From: Hyphomicrobiales bacterium
GTDB taxonomy: Bacteria; Pseudomonadota; Alphaproteobacteria; Rhizobiales; Beijerinckiaceae
Assembly: GCA_016716745.1 (NCBI GenBank)
Contig: JADJVD010000005.1
Span: 186,001-250,000 of the forward strand
Reading direction: 5' to 3'
DNA: 64,000 nt
Part shown: positions 45,952 to 54,966 of the stretch, piece by piece
Layout of the letters: every line of letters begins with the position of its first letter
Numbering within the stretch: position 1 is the first letter of the stretch
The notes under the pieces: model-generated
The model's input: the letters and a program-made list of their open reading frames with translations, nothing else
Told to the model about the DNA's origin: nothing
Databases searched by the model: none
Program-made: the position numbers and the translations under genes

Positions 45952-46227
45952 TCAGCCGCAGCTCCCGACCAGCTTCTTCGTGCGACGCAACGCTCGCGCT
46001 TGACGCACAGGACGCGATCGACGCCCGGACCGGGGCGCGTTCGCCGAAGAGTCGGCGAATCACCTGCTTGCAGCGACTATAGACACGGACCCGACTGCAA
46101 CGAAACGCGAACATCCGCGCTTCGTCGTCTGAGTCCCACCGTCTCGGATTCGCGCGGTCGGGTCCAGACGCGTCTGAAGAGCGTCCACAGAATCAGTGGG
46201 ATATCGAATCAGTTGCGCGACGGCGCG
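45952..46227. other. gene-free gap between ybjN and ubiK-type genes
   Basis: 276 bases upstream of ybjN-proC, and so probably holding their promoter. I see no clear promoter, hairpin or small reading frame with a ribosome site. Confidence 0.4.
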
Positions 46228-46497
46228 TCAGGCGCGCGAACCGCGGTCCTCGACGAGCCTGGCCTCGAGCGCGGCGATGCGGGCGGCGAGCTTCTCGTTC
46301 TCGTCGCGGGCGGCGATCGCCATGTCGCGCACCGCCTCGAACTCCTCGCGCGTCACCACGTCCATGGTCGAGAGCAGGCGTTCGGCCTGCGTGCGCAGAA
46401 CCGTCTCCGCCTCGCGTTTGACGCCCTGCGCCATGCCGACCGCGTCGGTGGCGAGACGGCCCAGGCCGTCGAAAATGCGGCCGCGGGGATCGGTCAT
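46228..46497 (-). CDS. ubiK: accessory factor UbiK family protein
   Basis: An 89-residue protein with two helices forming a coiled coil. The C-terminal part TREEFEAVRDMAIAARDENEKL, followed by AARIAALEARL, is the BMFP/UbiK signature. In proteobacteria UbiK assists the ubiquinone biosynthesis complex. AGGAG lies 6 bases before the ATG. Confidence 0.78.
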   Translation of the reverse strand: MTDPRGRIFDGLGRLATDAVGMAQGVKREAETVLRTQAERLLSTMDVVTREEFEAVRDMAIAARDENEKLAARIAALEARLVEDRGSRA

Positions 46498-46589
46498 CGT
46501 GGTCTCCTGAAGGCCCGTCCGGCGGGCCGCTCGTCGCAACAAGTGGGCGCGTCCGCCGGGCCGCGCAAGGGCGGCGGGCGCGAACTCCG

Positions 46590-47039
46590 TCAGCCGCCGA
46601 GCGCGGCCTTCACGGCCGGGCTCACCTTGCCGAAATCCATCCGGCCGGTGAACTTCGCCTTCAGCGCGCCGATCACCTTGCCCATGTCCTTCGGGCTCGC
46701 CGCGCCCGTCTCGGCGATGGCGGCCTGAATGGCGGCGGCGACCTCGGCCTCGTCCATCGCCTTGGGCAGGAACTCGGAAATGACGGCGATCTCGGCGCGC
46801 TCCTGATCGGCGAGGTCCTTGCGGCCGCCCTGCTCGTAGAGCGCGATCGAATCCTGACGCTGCTTCACCATCTTCTGGAGCATGGCGAGGATGTCGTCGT
46901 CGGAAACCGTCTTTCCGGCGCCGCGCGCCTCGATGTCGCGATCCTTCAGGGCGGCCTGGATGAGACGCAGCGCGCCGACGCGCTGCTTGTCGCCGGCCTT
47001 CATGGCGATTTTCATCAGTTCGGGAAATTTCTCGCGCAT
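46590..47039 (-). CDS. GatB/YqeY domain-containing protein
   Basis: A 149-residue protein of normal YqeY length (RVGALRLIQAALKDRDIEAR, KMVKQRQDSIALYEQGGRKDLADQE with a break before EAEIAVISEFLP, and the GKVIGALKAKFTGRMDFGKV end). It resembles the tail domain of the GatB amidotransferase and probably binds tRNA. It is divergent from carA, a conserved arrangement. Confidence 0.92.
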   Translation of the reverse strand: MREKFPELMKIAMKAGDKQRVGALRLIQAALKDRDIEARGAGKTVSDDDILAMLQKMVKQRQDSIALYEQGGRKDLADQERAEIAVISEFLPKAMDEAEVAAAIQAAIAETGAASPKDMGKVIGALKAKFTGRMDFGKVSPAVKAALGG

Positions 47040-47124
47040 CGGGCGGCCTTTTCCTTCGTTGTCGCGGGCCGTGGCCAGCCGGGCGACGTGACTGTTGGCG
47101 ACGCCGGATTGACGCCGGCGAGCG

Positions 47125-47152
47125 GTTGACGCTGCGCGGGCCCTCCCATAGG
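47125..47152 (+). promoter_or_regulatory. candidate carA promoter
   Basis: GTTGAC at 47125-47130 and CATAGG at 47147-47152, spacer 16 bases. The first element is a near-perfect -35. The gap to the carA ATG is 86 bases. Motif match only. Confidence 0.45.
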
Positions 47153-47238
47153 GTCCGCGCCTGTCCGAAAACCCGTGGAACGACTGCGCGCCGGCGAGGA
47201 CGCCCGCGCGCGCCGCGTTCCCCCGCTCTAGAGCCGAC

Positions 47239-48447
47239 ATGACCGAAACTCAAGACAAAGCGGGCGCAGCCACGCCCGTCGGCTGGACCACGCCGATCGC
47301 CACCGGCCTGCTGACGCTCGCCGACGGCACGACGATCGAGGGCGTCGGGCTCGGCGCCGTCGGCCACGCGGCGGGCGAGGTCTGCTTCAACACCGCGATC
47401 ACGGGATATGAGGAAATCCTCACCGACCCGTCCTACGCCGGGCAGATCGTCACCTTCACCTTCCCGCACATCGGCAATGTCGGCACGAACGAGGAAGACA
47501 TCGAGACGGTGAACCTCGCCGCCTCGGCGGGCGCGCGCGGCGTCATTCTGCGCGCGCCGATCACCGAGCCGTCGAACTTCCGCGCGACCAGGAATCTCGA
47601 TCACTGGCTGAAGGCGCGCGGCGTCGTCGGCATCTGCGCCGTCGACACGCGGGCGCTGACCGCGCTGATCCGCGAGAAGGGAATGCCGAACGCCGTCATC
47701 GCGCATGCGCCGGACGGAAAGTTCGACCGCGCGGCGCTCGCCGCGGAAGCCGCCGCGTGGCCGGGGCTCGAGGGCATGGATCTCGTGCCCGGCGTCACCG
47801 CGTCGCAGCGCTACGGTTGGGACGAGACGACGTGGCGGCTCGGCGAGGGCTATGGCAAGCGCGAAGGCGCGACGCGCAAGGTCGTCGCGCTCGATTTCGG
47901 CGTGAAGCGCAATATCCTTCGCCTGTTGGCGGAGGCGGGCTGCGAGGTCGTCGTGTTGCCGGCGACCGCGAGCGCGGACGAGGTGCTGTCGCACAAGCCG
48001 GACGGCGTGTTCCTGTCGAACGGCCCCGGCGATCCGGCGGCGACGGGCGAATACGCCGTGCCGACGATCAAGGCGCTGCTCGACAACAGGGTGCCGACCT
48101 TCGGCATTTGCCTCGGCCACCAGATGATGGCGCTCGCCGTCGGCGCGACGACGATGAAGATGCATCAGGGCCATCACGGCGCGAACCATCCGGTGAAGGA
48201 TTTCACCACCGGCAAGGTCGAGATCGTGTCGATGAACCACGGCTTCGCGGTGGATCGCGACTCGCTGCCGGCGAACGCCACGGAGACGCATATCTCGCTG
48301 TTCGACGGCTCGAACTGCGGCATCGCGCTGACCGACAGGCCCGCCTTCTCGGTGCAGCACCATCCGGAAGCGAGCCCCGGCCCGCAGGATTCGCACTATC
48401 TGTTCCGGCGCTTCGTCGAGATGATGGACGCCAACCGCAAGGCGTGA
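47239..48447 (+). CDS. carA: carbamoyl-phosphate synthase small subunit
   Basis: A 402-residue glutaminase subunit that passes ammonia to CarB. The N-terminal CPSase domain (CFNTAITGYEEILTDPSYAG) is followed by a class I amidotransferase domain with catalytic Cys in FGICLGHQMMAL and the His-Glu pair in VQHHPEASPGP. It is intact, in contrast to carB at 15 kb, and separated from it by about 28 kb. Confidence 0.97.
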   Translation: MTETQDKAGAATPVGWTTPIATGLLTLADGTTIEGVGLGAVGHAAGEVCFNTAITGYEEILTDPSYAGQIVTFTFPHIGNVGTNEEDIETVNLAASAGARGVILRAPITEPSNFRATRNLDHWLKARGVVGICAVDTRALTALIREKGMPNAVIAHAPDGKFDRAALAAEAAAWPGLEGMDLVPGVTASQRYGWDETTWRLGEGYGKREGATRKVVALDFGVKRNILRLLAEAGCEVVVLPATASADEVLSHKPDGVFLSNGPGDPAATGEYAVPTIKALLDNRVPTFGICLGHQMMALAVGATTMKMHQGHHGANHPVKDFTTGKVEIVSMNHGFAVDRDSLPANATETHISLFDGSNCGIALTDRPAFSVQHHPEASPGPQDSHYLFRRFVEMMDANRKA

Positions 48448-48468
48448 CGCGCTGGCCGCGAGGATGCG

Positions 48469-49158
48469 ATGAACTGGCGCGAGTTCTGGAACGGCGACCA
48501 CGCCATCTACGTGAATGCGCGCCACAAGGCCCTGCATTACGACCGCATCGCGCGCGACATCGTCGCGCTGCTGCCGGGCGGGGCCGTCGTCGCGCTCGAC
48601 CATGGCGCCGGCGAGGCGCTGGCGGCGGACGCCGTGGCGCGCCATTGCGCCAGCCTGGCGCTGTATGACGCCGCGCCGACCGTGCAGGCGAAGCTGGCGC
48701 AGCGTTTTGCGGGCGACGCGCGCATCCGCGTGCTCGACGACGCCGCGCTCGCCGGGCTCGACGACGCGAGCCTCGACGTCGTCGTCGTCAACTCGCTGCT
48801 GCAATATCTGACGCGCGAGGAGTTCGCCGCGCTGCTCGATTTCTGGCGCGCCAAGCTGAAGACCGGCGGGCGTCTCGTCGTCGGCGACGTCATTCCGCCG
48901 GACGTCGGTCCGGTGGACGACGTGAAGGCGCTGATGCGCTTCGCGCTCGAGGGCGGCTTCGTCGTCGCCGCCGCGACCGGGCTCGTGAAGACCTTCTTCT
49001 CGCCCTATCGCAAGCTGCGCCAGTCGCTGCCGCTGACGACCTATGCGGAGGCCGACATGCTGGCGCTGATCGCCGCGCATGGTTTCTCGCCGCAGCGCGC
49101 GGACAAGAACATCGGCCACAATCAGGCGCGGATGACCTTCGTCGCGACGCGCGGGTAA
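48469..49158 (+). CDS. class I SAM-dependent methyltransferase
   Basis: A 229-residue protein with a Rossmann methyltransferase core: VALDHGAGEALAADAVA is motif I, LDVVVVNSLLQYLTREEFAALL holds motif IV, and LKTGGRLVVGDVIP is motif V/VI. It is related to methyltransferase type 11/12. The substrate is not predictable. It follows carA by 21 bases and is probably co-transcribed. Confidence 0.85.
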   Translation: MNWREFWNGDHAIYVNARHKALHYDRIARDIVALLPGGAVVALDHGAGEALAADAVARHCASLALYDAAPTVQAKLAQRFAGDARIRVLDDAALAGLDDASLDVVVVNSLLQYLTREEFAALLDFWRAKLKTGGRLVVGDVIPPDVGPVDDVKALMRFALEGGFVVAAATGLVKTFFSPYRKLRQSLPLTTYAEADMLALIAAHGFSPQRADKNIGHNQARMTFVATRG

Positions 49159-49170
49159 GGCGCGGCTCGC

Positions 49171-49277
49171 CGTCATTCCCGGCCGAGCGTAGCGAGGGGA
49201 AGGGAATCCATCCTCGCTCGTGACGCCTCGAACATGGATCCCCTTTCCGCCGACCTTCGGTCGTCGCCGGGGATGAC
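49171..49277. repeat. dispersed intergenic repeat with inverted arms
   Basis: The left part GTCATTCCCGGCCGAGC ... GGGAATCCAT (49172-49211) is partly mirrored by ATGGATCCCC ... CCGGGGATGAC (49234-49277), so the whole can fold. The left part recurs, inverted, at 34860-34899. It fills the gap between the convergent methyltransferase and pgeF genes. Confidence 0.7.
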
Positions 49278-49282
49278 AGGCC

Positions 49283-50056
49283 TCACACCAGCGCGATCGC
49301 CGCGACGAGCCGGCCGTAGTCGGGCTCCTTGCGGTGCGTCGTGCGGCGGTAGCTGAAGAAGCGCGCCTCGTCGGAATAGGTGTCGAGGTCGAGATTCGCG
49401 AAGCGCCCGACGCCGGCGCGCGTCACGCGCATGCCGATGAAGCCCGGCAGGTCGAACATGAAATGGCCGGGCTTCGCCGAGTCGATGAAAAAGCGCGCAT
49501 GCGCCGCGTCCTGCGCGAGGAATTGCGCGCGGAAATCGCCCGAAACCTCGTAGCTCTTCTGCGCGATGGTCGGCCCGAGAACGCAGGCGATGCGCGCGCG
49601 CCGCGCGCCGAGCGACTCCATTGCCGCGACGGTGCTTTCGAGCGCGCCGCCGAGCGCGCCCTTCCAGCCGGAATGGCAGGCGCCGATCACCTGCGCCTGC
49701 GCGTCGACATACAGCGTCACGCCGCAATCGGCGCCGGTGACGCCGAGCGCGAGGCCGCGCGTCCGCGTCACGATCCCGTCGCAGCGCGGGCGATGATCGA
49801 CGTCCCACGGCGCGTCGACGACGATGGCGTCCGGCGAATGGATCTGGAACGGCACGAGCAGATGGCTCGCCGGCACGCCGAGACGGGCGGCCATGCGGGC
49901 GCGGTTCTCGAGCACGCTGGCGCGATCGTCCTGCGAGCCGACGCCGCCGTTGAGCGAGGCGTAGACGCCGGTCGACACGCCGCCCTCGCGCGTGAAAAAG
50001 GCGTGCGCGACGCCGGGGGCGGCGAGCAGGTCGGATTCGATGGCGGGCAGTTTCAA
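49283..50056 (-). CDS. pgeF: peptidoglycan editing factor PgeF/YfiH (laccase-domain) family protein
   Basis: A 257-residue protein. HAFFTREGGVSTGVYASLNGG, the His/Cys residues in GADCGVTLYVDAQAQVIGACHSGWKG and LGPTIAQKSYEV are the YfiH family metal-site features. YfiH members edit the amino acid content of peptidoglycan precursors or act as purine-linked multicopper oxidases. It starts with TTG in a TTGA overlap with the midA stop. Confidence 0.88.
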   Translation of the reverse strand: MKLPAIESDLLAAPGVAHAFFTREGGVSTGVYASLNGGVGSQDDRASVLENRARMAARLGVPASHLLVPFQIHSPDAIVVDAPWDVDHRPRCDGIVTRTRGLALGVTGADCGVTLYVDAQAQVIGACHSGWKGALGGALESTVAAMESLGARRARIACVLGPTIAQKSYEVSGDFRAQFLAQDAAHARFFIDSAKPGHFMFDLPGFIGMRVTRAGVGRFANLDLDTYSDEARFFSYRRTTHRKEPDYGRLVAAIALV

Positions 50057-51144
50057 GCAGTCTCTCCGGCAGGCTCGAAGGCGGGCGGCGGGCCGAGCGC
50101 GGGATGGGCGACGGCGATCGCCTTGAACAACGCGCCCATCTCGCCAGCGCCCGTTCCGGCGAGGCGGTTCATGGCGGCGACGAGGCTGGCGCGCCCGGCC
50201 TCGTCGGCGTCGCGGCCCAGACGCTCGGCGCGTGGAACGAGGCCGAGGCGCAACAGCAACTCGCCCTGGCCGATGGGGCCGTAGACGGCGGCGCCGGCCT
50301 CGCGCGCGGCGCGGGTGAGCGCGCCGAAATCGACATGCGCGGTGACGTCCGCCTCGCCGACCGATTTCAGCGGGTCGACATAGGCGTGCGCGCGCAGCGC
50401 TTGCAACGTTTCGCCGAAGGCGCCGTGGGCATAGCCGTAATCGACGATCAGCGCGGCGCCGCCCTGCTCGGCGAGGCGGCGGCCGAGCGTCGCCGCGACG
50501 CCCTGGGCGACGAGCGAGACCTCCATTATTGCGCCTTCGGGCGCCGCGAGGCCGATCTTCGGCTCGACATAGGGCGCAAGCCCGAAGGCGAGAGCGTCGT
50601 CGCCGCCGAGCCCGACCATGCGCTCGCGCCAGCCGTCGGCGGCGCGCACGTAGTGGCGCACGGGCAGGGCGTCGAAGAACTCGTTGGCGATCACGATGGC
50701 CGGGCCCGCCGCCACGTCCTCGAGGCGGTCGCGCCAGACAGGTTCGACGCCGCTCGCCGCCAGTCTTTCGCGCTGTCGGGCGCGCAGCGCCGGGCTGGTC
50801 TCGACCAGTTCGACGCCGATCGCCTCGCGGAAGCCCGGCATCGCGCGGGCGGCGCGCAGCGCGTCCGCCATCAAGGCGCCGCGGCCGGGGCCAAGCTCGA
50901 CGAGGCGCACGGGATCGGGCCGGCCCATGCGCGTCCACATCTCGGCGGCCCACAGGCCGACCAGCTCGCCGAACATCTGGCTGATTTCGGGCGCGGTGAC
51001 GAAATCGCCCGCCGCGCCGAAGGGCTCGCGCGCCATGTAATAGCCGTGGCGGGGATGTCCGAGCGCCAGCGCCATGAACGTCTCGAGCGAGATCGGCCCG
51101 TTCTGCGCGATCATCGCGACCAGTTCGCGCTCGAGCGGGGTCAT
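50053..51144 (-). CDS. SAM-dependent methyltransferase, MidA/NDUFAF7 family
   Basis: A 363-residue protein. FMALALGHPRHGYYM, GDFVTAPEISQMFGELVG, VELGPGRGALMADALRA and NEFFDALPVRHY are the diagnostic MidA segments. Mitochondrial members methylate an arginine of complex I and aid its assembly. A bacterial role is inferred. ATGA overlap with lgt upstream, TTGA overlap with pgeF downstream. Confidence 0.92.
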   Translation of the reverse strand: MTPLERELVAMIAQNGPISLETFMALALGHPRHGYYMAREPFGAAGDFVTAPEISQMFGELVGLWAAEMWTRMGRPDPVRLVELGPGRGALMADALRAARAMPGFREAIGVELVETSPALRARQRERLAASGVEPVWRDRLEDVAAGPAIVIANEFFDALPVRHYVRAADGWRERMVGLGGDDALAFGLAPYVEPKIGLAAPEGAIMEVSLVAQGVAATLGRRLAEQGGAALIVDYGYAHGAFGETLQALRAHAYVDPLKSVGEADVTAHVDFGALTRAAREAGAAVYGPIGQGELLLRLGLVPRAERLGRDADEAGRASLVAAMNRLAGTGAGEMGALFKAIAVAHPALGPPPAFEPAGETA

Positions 51145-51947
51145 GCGGCGCGCCGCGCGCGCAGGATCAGCGCGAGCCCGATGGCGGCGAGGGGCAGCGA
51201 CAGCAACATGCCCATCGTCGCTCCGCCGAACAGGAAACCGAGCTGCGGATCGGGTTCGCGGAAGAATTCCGACACGATGCGGCCGACGGCGTAGCCGACC
51301 GCGAACAGGCCGGTGACGAGGCCGGGACGGCGGAAGGCGCCGAGGCGCACGGCGATCATCAGCGCGGCGAACAGAACCGCGCCTTCGAGCGCGGCCTCGT
51401 AGAGCTGGCTCGGATGGCGCGGCAGCGGGCCGGCGCCGGGGAAGAACACGGCCCAGGGAACGTCGCTCGGGCGGCCCCACAGTTCCGGCTTGATGAAATT
51501 GGCGATGCGGCCGAGCAACAGGCCGACGGGCGCCACCGCCGAGCACAGATCGGCGACGGACAGGACGGGAAGGCCGCTCTTGCGGGCGAACAGCCAGACG
51601 CCGAGCGCCGCGCCGGCCAAGCCGCCGTGGAACGACATGCCGCCCTTCCAGACGGCGACGATCTCGCCCGGATTCTGCAGGAAGAAGGGCAGGTTGTAGA
51701 ACAGGACATAGCCGAGGCGCCCGCCGAGCACGACGCCAAGCGCGGCGTAGACCAGGAGATCGTCGAGACTGTCGGCGGCCGGGCGCGGGCGCCCGCCCCA
51801 CAGATCCTCGCGCGCGACGAGGCGGCGCGCCGCCCACCAGCCGAGGATGAGGCCCGCGATGTAGGCGAGCGCATACCAGCGGATCGCCAGCGGGCCGATT
51901 TCGACCAGAACCGGATCGATCGCGGGGAAGGGGAGCGCGAAGAACAT
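51141..51947 (-). CDS. lgt: prolipoprotein diacylglyceryl transferase
   Basis: A 268-residue, seven-helix inner-membrane enzyme that adds diacylglycerol to lipobox cysteines. Y-I-GL region ALAYIAGLILGWW, the conserved His in MSFHGGLAGAALG, the signature LLLGRIANFIKPELWGRP and RHPSQLYEAALEG are all there. First gene of the lgt-midA-pgeF operon. Confidence 0.96.
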   Translation of the reverse strand: MFFALPFPAIDPVLVEIGPLAIRWYALAYIAGLILGWWAARRLVAREDLWGGRPRPAADSLDDLLVYAALGVVLGGRLGYVLFYNLPFFLQNPGEIVAVWKGGMSFHGGLAGAALGVWLFARKSGLPVLSVADLCSAVAPVGLLLGRIANFIKPELWGRPSDVPWAVFFPGAGPLPRHPSQLYEAALEGAVLFAALMIAVRLGAFRRPGLVTGLFAVGYAVGRIVSEFFREPDPQLGFLFGGATMGMLLSLPLAAIGLALILRARRAA

Positions 51948-51984
51948 GCCGCGTGATGCGGCGCCCCCGGCGCAGCGTCAAGCA

Positions 51985-52019
51985 AACAGAAAAGGGCGGG
52001 AGACTCGCGTCTCCCGCCC
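51985..52019 (-). terminator. terminator of the TadG-like gene
   Basis: An 11-bp perfect stem (GGGCGGGAGAC with GTCTCCCGCCC, loop TCGC on the plus strand) is followed on the minus strand by TTTTCTGTTTG. It lies 21 bases after the stop of the TadG-like gene and separates it from lgt. Confidence 0.88.
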
Positions 52020-52040
52020 GGCGATTTCGATGCGCGCCCG

Positions 52041-53657
52041 TTACTGGAGCAGGCGGAGCTTGCCGATGGAGGCGGCGATCTGGCCGAACACCACGTTGAT
52101 CGAGGCGGCGTCCGTCGCTTCGTAGTAGCGGGCGGGGTCGCCGGCGCAGTCCTTCAGCAATTGCTTGCCGGCCGCGTCGATCGGATCGCCCGAGGTGGTG
52201 AAACCGATCGTGGAGATCACGACGCCGGTGTTGCGGGCGTTCTGGCAGGCGCGGCGCGTCAGGTCGTCCATCGCGGCGCGGCCGGAGGAGTTGCCCGTGG
52301 GGTTGGGCAGCGCGCCGCCGTCGATCTTGTTCGGCGGCAGGCGCGGGTTGCGGCCCGTTCCGTCCGTCGAGGTGAAGAAGCCGTAGGACGAGTAGTAGGA
52401 GCGGTTGAGGTCGTTGTTGATCGCGCCCCAGGTGTTCATGCCGTCGGTCATGACGACCAGCACCTTGCGGTTGTCGAGCGCCTCGTACTCCTTGCCTTCG
52501 GCGAAGACGCTCTTGGGCGAAATCGTGCGCCAGCCCCACATCACGCCTTCGTGGATGTTGGTGTTGCCGTCGGCGTCGAGATTGCCGATGTAGGTCTTCA
52601 GGTCGCTCTTGTTGTTCGACATGCGCATCAGCGGCTGCGACGAACAGGCGAGGTTCGGCCCGTAGGAGCTCAGCGTCGTCGGGGTCTTGTACTTGCAGAC
52701 GCGCGACTGGCGCTGCGAGTCGTTGGACGCGTTGCTCGTGCACACGCCCTTGTTGTCCGACAGATAGCTGTTCACATACTCGTAGTCGTCCGGCTCGTCG
52801 GGCCAGAGCGAGGGGACCATGTAGCTATCCGGATTGCCGGAGACCGGTCCGTCTTCCTGCACATTGAGCGGGAAGGGCAGCGACTCGAAGCAGCCCGCCC
52901 AGTCCCAGCTCGACTTCTTGGCCTTCAGCCAGTTGAACAGGTCGAAGCGGCTGGTGGCCAGACCGGTCTGACCGGTGTAACCGGCCCAGTGCAGCGAGGA
53001 AGCGCCGTTGGTGTCGACCCAGCTCGCTCCGCGATACTGGCCGGGATCGACCGCGACGCCCCAGGAGAAGGGCACGACGGAGATCTTCACCGCCGCGCCG
53101 TTCAGCTTCGGGCCGTACATGTAGTCGATGAAATTCTGGCCGGCGGTGCGCAGCGCGGCGATCTTCGAGGAGCCGCCGGCGCCGTTGTTCATCGAGCCGG
53201 AGGTGTCGAGCACCATCGCGATCTCGAAATTCGCCGAGCCCGAGGTGACGCAGGAACTGGACTGCACCGTCACATATTCATAGCCGGCGAGCTTCATGAA
53301 CGCGGTCTCGGTGCGCGTCTGCGCGGTGACGCAGATCTTGCTCGAGGCGCCGCCCATATTGAGCTTCTCGGCGCTGATGATGGAGGCCGCCGAGTCGTCC
53401 GCCACCGCGCCGAGGAAGGCCTTCGCCGTGGCGAAGAGCTGCGACTCGCTCTGGTCCATGCCCTTCTGGCCGAGCGCCAGGGCGGTCGAGTCCGTCGCGA
53501 CCTGAAGGTTGGCGCGGGCTCGCACCGCATTCGAATAGTCGACCGCCGAGCCGACCATGAAGATGATCGGGATGATCGTCAGGCCAAAATTGATGGCGAC
53601 GCTGCCCGATTCAGCGCGGGTGAACGAGGAAATCCTCTTTCTGGTGACGACGCGCAT
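52041..53657 (-). CDS. TadE/TadG family protein with von Willebrand factor A domain
   Basis: A 538-residue protein. One N-terminal membrane helix follows a TadE-like start (SFTRAESGSVAINFGLTIIP, then IIFMVGSAVDYSNAVRARA). A large vWA domain has the metal site DTSGSM (residue about 150) and VMTDGMNTWG. It is rich in Ser, Asn and Cys and lower in GC-biased residues than its neighbours, as expected for a surface protein. TadG-type proteins take part in Flp pilus or secretion systems. No other tad genes are adjacent. Confidence 0.88.
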   Translation of the reverse strand: MRVVTRKRISSFTRAESGSVAINFGLTIIPIIFMVGSAVDYSNAVRARANLQVATDSTALALGQKGMDQSESQLFATAKAFLGAVADDSAASIISAEKLNMGGASSKICVTAQTRTETAFMKLAGYEYVTVQSSSCVTSGSANFEIAMVLDTSGSMNNGAGGSSKIAALRTAGQNFIDYMYGPKLNGAAVKISVVPFSWGVAVDPGQYRGASWVDTNGASSLHWAGYTGQTGLATSRFDLFNWLKAKKSSWDWAGCFESLPFPLNVQEDGPVSGNPDSYMVPSLWPDEPDDYEYVNSYLSDNKGVCTSNASNDSQRQSRVCKYKTPTTLSSYGPNLACSSQPLMRMSNNKSDLKTYIGNLDADGNTNIHEGVMWGWRTISPKSVFAEGKEYEALDNRKVLVVMTDGMNTWGAINNDLNRSYYSSYGFFTSTDGTGRNPRLPPNKIDGGALPNPTGNSSGRAAMDDLTRRACQNARNTGVVISTIGFTTSGDPIDAAGKQLLKDCAGDPARYYEATDAASINVVFGQIAASIGKLRLLQ

Positions 53658-53955
53658 GGAAACCTCGCAATAGATTGGCTCGGGCCGAAGTCCGGTCTTC
53701 TGCCTCGCTTATCGCCGCTCAAGTTTGAATCGGTCCTTAAGCGCTGCGCCGAAACAACGGTTCGTCAAAGGCGACCCAAGGTCATGGTTTTGAATTGCTG
53801 ATCGAGCTAGGTAAATTTTTGCAGGAACTTGTTTCATATGCGCCGAATGGGGTCGCGCTTGCTTTTCGTTCAATATGTCGGGATCGTCGGCGCCTTCCTT
53901 CAACACTCGTCAATCAGTGTGCCGGAGGCTTCACGCCGATTGAAGGAGCTCTCCA
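53658..53955. other. TadG upstream region
   Basis: 298 bases with clearly lower GC than the surroundings, upstream of the minus-strand TadG-like gene. It probably holds its promoter. Short frames on both strands lack ribosome sites and family resemblance. No firm promoter pair can be named. Confidence 0.4.
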
Positions 53956-54156
53956 GTGTCGCGTTCGTTCGCGCCCGCCGTCGCCGCGCTCGCCCGTTGC
54001 GCCGGCGCCCTCGGTAGCCCGGCCCTGACCGCCGGCCTCATCCTGATGCCGATCGTCATCGCCGCCGGCGTGGCGCGGGAAGGCTGGTCGGAGCGGACGA
54101 CGCAAGCTCCCGCGCAGTCCGTCCAGTCGTCCGAACGGTTGGCGCTCGCGCGCTGA
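53956..54156 (+). CDS. small membrane protein (hypothetical)
   Basis: A 66-residue open frame from a GTG with GAAGGAG 8 bases upstream. It has one hydrophobic segment (SPALTAGLILMPIVIAAGVA) and a polar end. No family recognised. The good ribosome site and the hydrophobic core favour a real gene, but its shortness leaves doubt. The tRNA gene follows. Confidence 0.45.
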   Translation: MSRSFAPAVAALARCAGALGSPALTAGLILMPIVIAAGVAREGWSERTTQAPAQSVQSSERLALAR

Positions 54157-54244
54157 CAGGCGACGATTGCGCCGCGCCCGGCGCGCCGCTATCCATCGCA
54201 ACCGTCCATGCCCGCCGCCCGCCGGCGGCCCGCGGGCCACGGTG

Positions 54245-54317
54245 GGGCCGGTAGCTCAATGGTTAGAGCCGGCCGCTCATAACGGTCTGGTTGCAGGTTC
54301 GAGTCCTGCCCGGCCCA
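54245..54317 (+). tRNA. tRNA with CAT anticodon, probably tRNA-Ile2
   Basis: A full cloverleaf can be drawn: acceptor GGGCCGG/CCGGCCC, D stem GCTC/GAGC, anticodon stem GGCCG/CGGTC with loop CTCATAA (anticodon CAT), and T stem GCAGG/CCTGC with TTCGAGT. Discriminator A. CCA is not fully encoded (CCG follows). The loop and variable region resemble tRNA-Ile2, whose C34 is changed to lysidine to read AUA. Elongator Met cannot be fully excluded by eye. Confidence 0.92.
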
Positions 54318-54419
54318 CCGGGCCGGCGCGCCGCGCCGGCGACTTGCGCCGGCTGGCGGCGATCCCCACATTGCGCCTGCCGGGCGGCGGGGTGCGCCGC
54401 CGGAAGGAGCGTGACCGAC

Positions 54420-54890
54420 ATGACCGACGTCAACGGAACCCGCCAGACGGTTGCGGCGCAGGGCATGTTCCCGCGCGTCGCGCTGCCGCAGGGCGCGCTC
54501 GACGGCGTGCGGACGCGGCGCATTTTCGCGGTGATGGTCGATTTTCTCGTCGTGGCGATGATCGTCTCGGCGCTGTGGGTCGTGCTCACGGTCGCCACGC
54601 TGGGGCTGGCGCTGCTGTTGCTGCCGCCGCTGTTCCCGATCGTCGCCTTCTTCTACAATGGCCTCTCCGTGTCGGGCGCGAACATGGGAACGCCGGGCAT
54701 GCGCCTGTTCGACCTCAGCGTGCGCACCGCCGATACGGGCGGGCGTGTTCCGTTCATCAACGCGGCCGTGCACGGCGTGCTCTTCTATGTGAGCTGGATG
54801 TTCCCCTTCGTCCTGCTGATCTCGCTGTTCACGTCCGACAAGCGCTGCCTGCACGACATGTTCTCCGGCGTGATCGTCACGCGCCGTTGA
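54420..54890 (+). CDS. RDD family membrane protein
   Basis: A 156-residue protein. RRIFAVMVDFLVVAMIVSAL (RDD-like first helix with the conserved Arg and Asp), GTPGMRLFDLSV and the C-terminal KRCLHDMFSGVIVTRR are RDD features. Three membrane segments. Function uncertain, possibly transport. GGAAGGAG lies about 10 bases before the ATG. Confidence 0.88.
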   Translation: MTDVNGTRQTVAAQGMFPRVALPQGALDGVRTRRIFAVMVDFLVVAMIVSALWVVLTVATLGLALLLLPPLFPIVAFFYNGLSVSGANMGTPGMRLFDLSVRTADTGGRVPFINAAVHGVLFYVSWMFPFVLLISLFTSDKRCLHDMFSGVIVTRR

Positions 54891-54904
54891 CGCTTGCGGC
54901 GGGG

Positions 54905-54930
54905 GCGGCCCGGTTTCGCCGGGCCGCCGC
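54905..54930 (+). terminator. terminator-like hairpin after the RDD gene
   Basis: GCGGCCCGG pairs with CCGGGCCGC around TTTCG, followed by GCGTTTGCT. The stem is strong but the T run is weak. It lies 15 bases after the RDD stop. Confidence 0.5.
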
Positions 54931-54966
54931 GTTTGCTAGGCTCGCCGCGCACGAGGAGTGAGCCGG

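Noticed and set aside
53709..53906. 65-codon minus-strand frame upstream of the TadG gene
   Set aside because: No ribosome site, no hydrophobic or family pattern. More likely promoter DNA.
54245..54317. Initiator or elongator tRNA-Met for the CAT-anticodon tRNA
   Set aside because: It lacks the initiator features and resembles tRNA-Ile2 in the anticodon loop flanks and variable region. Elongator Met is kept only as an outside possibility.
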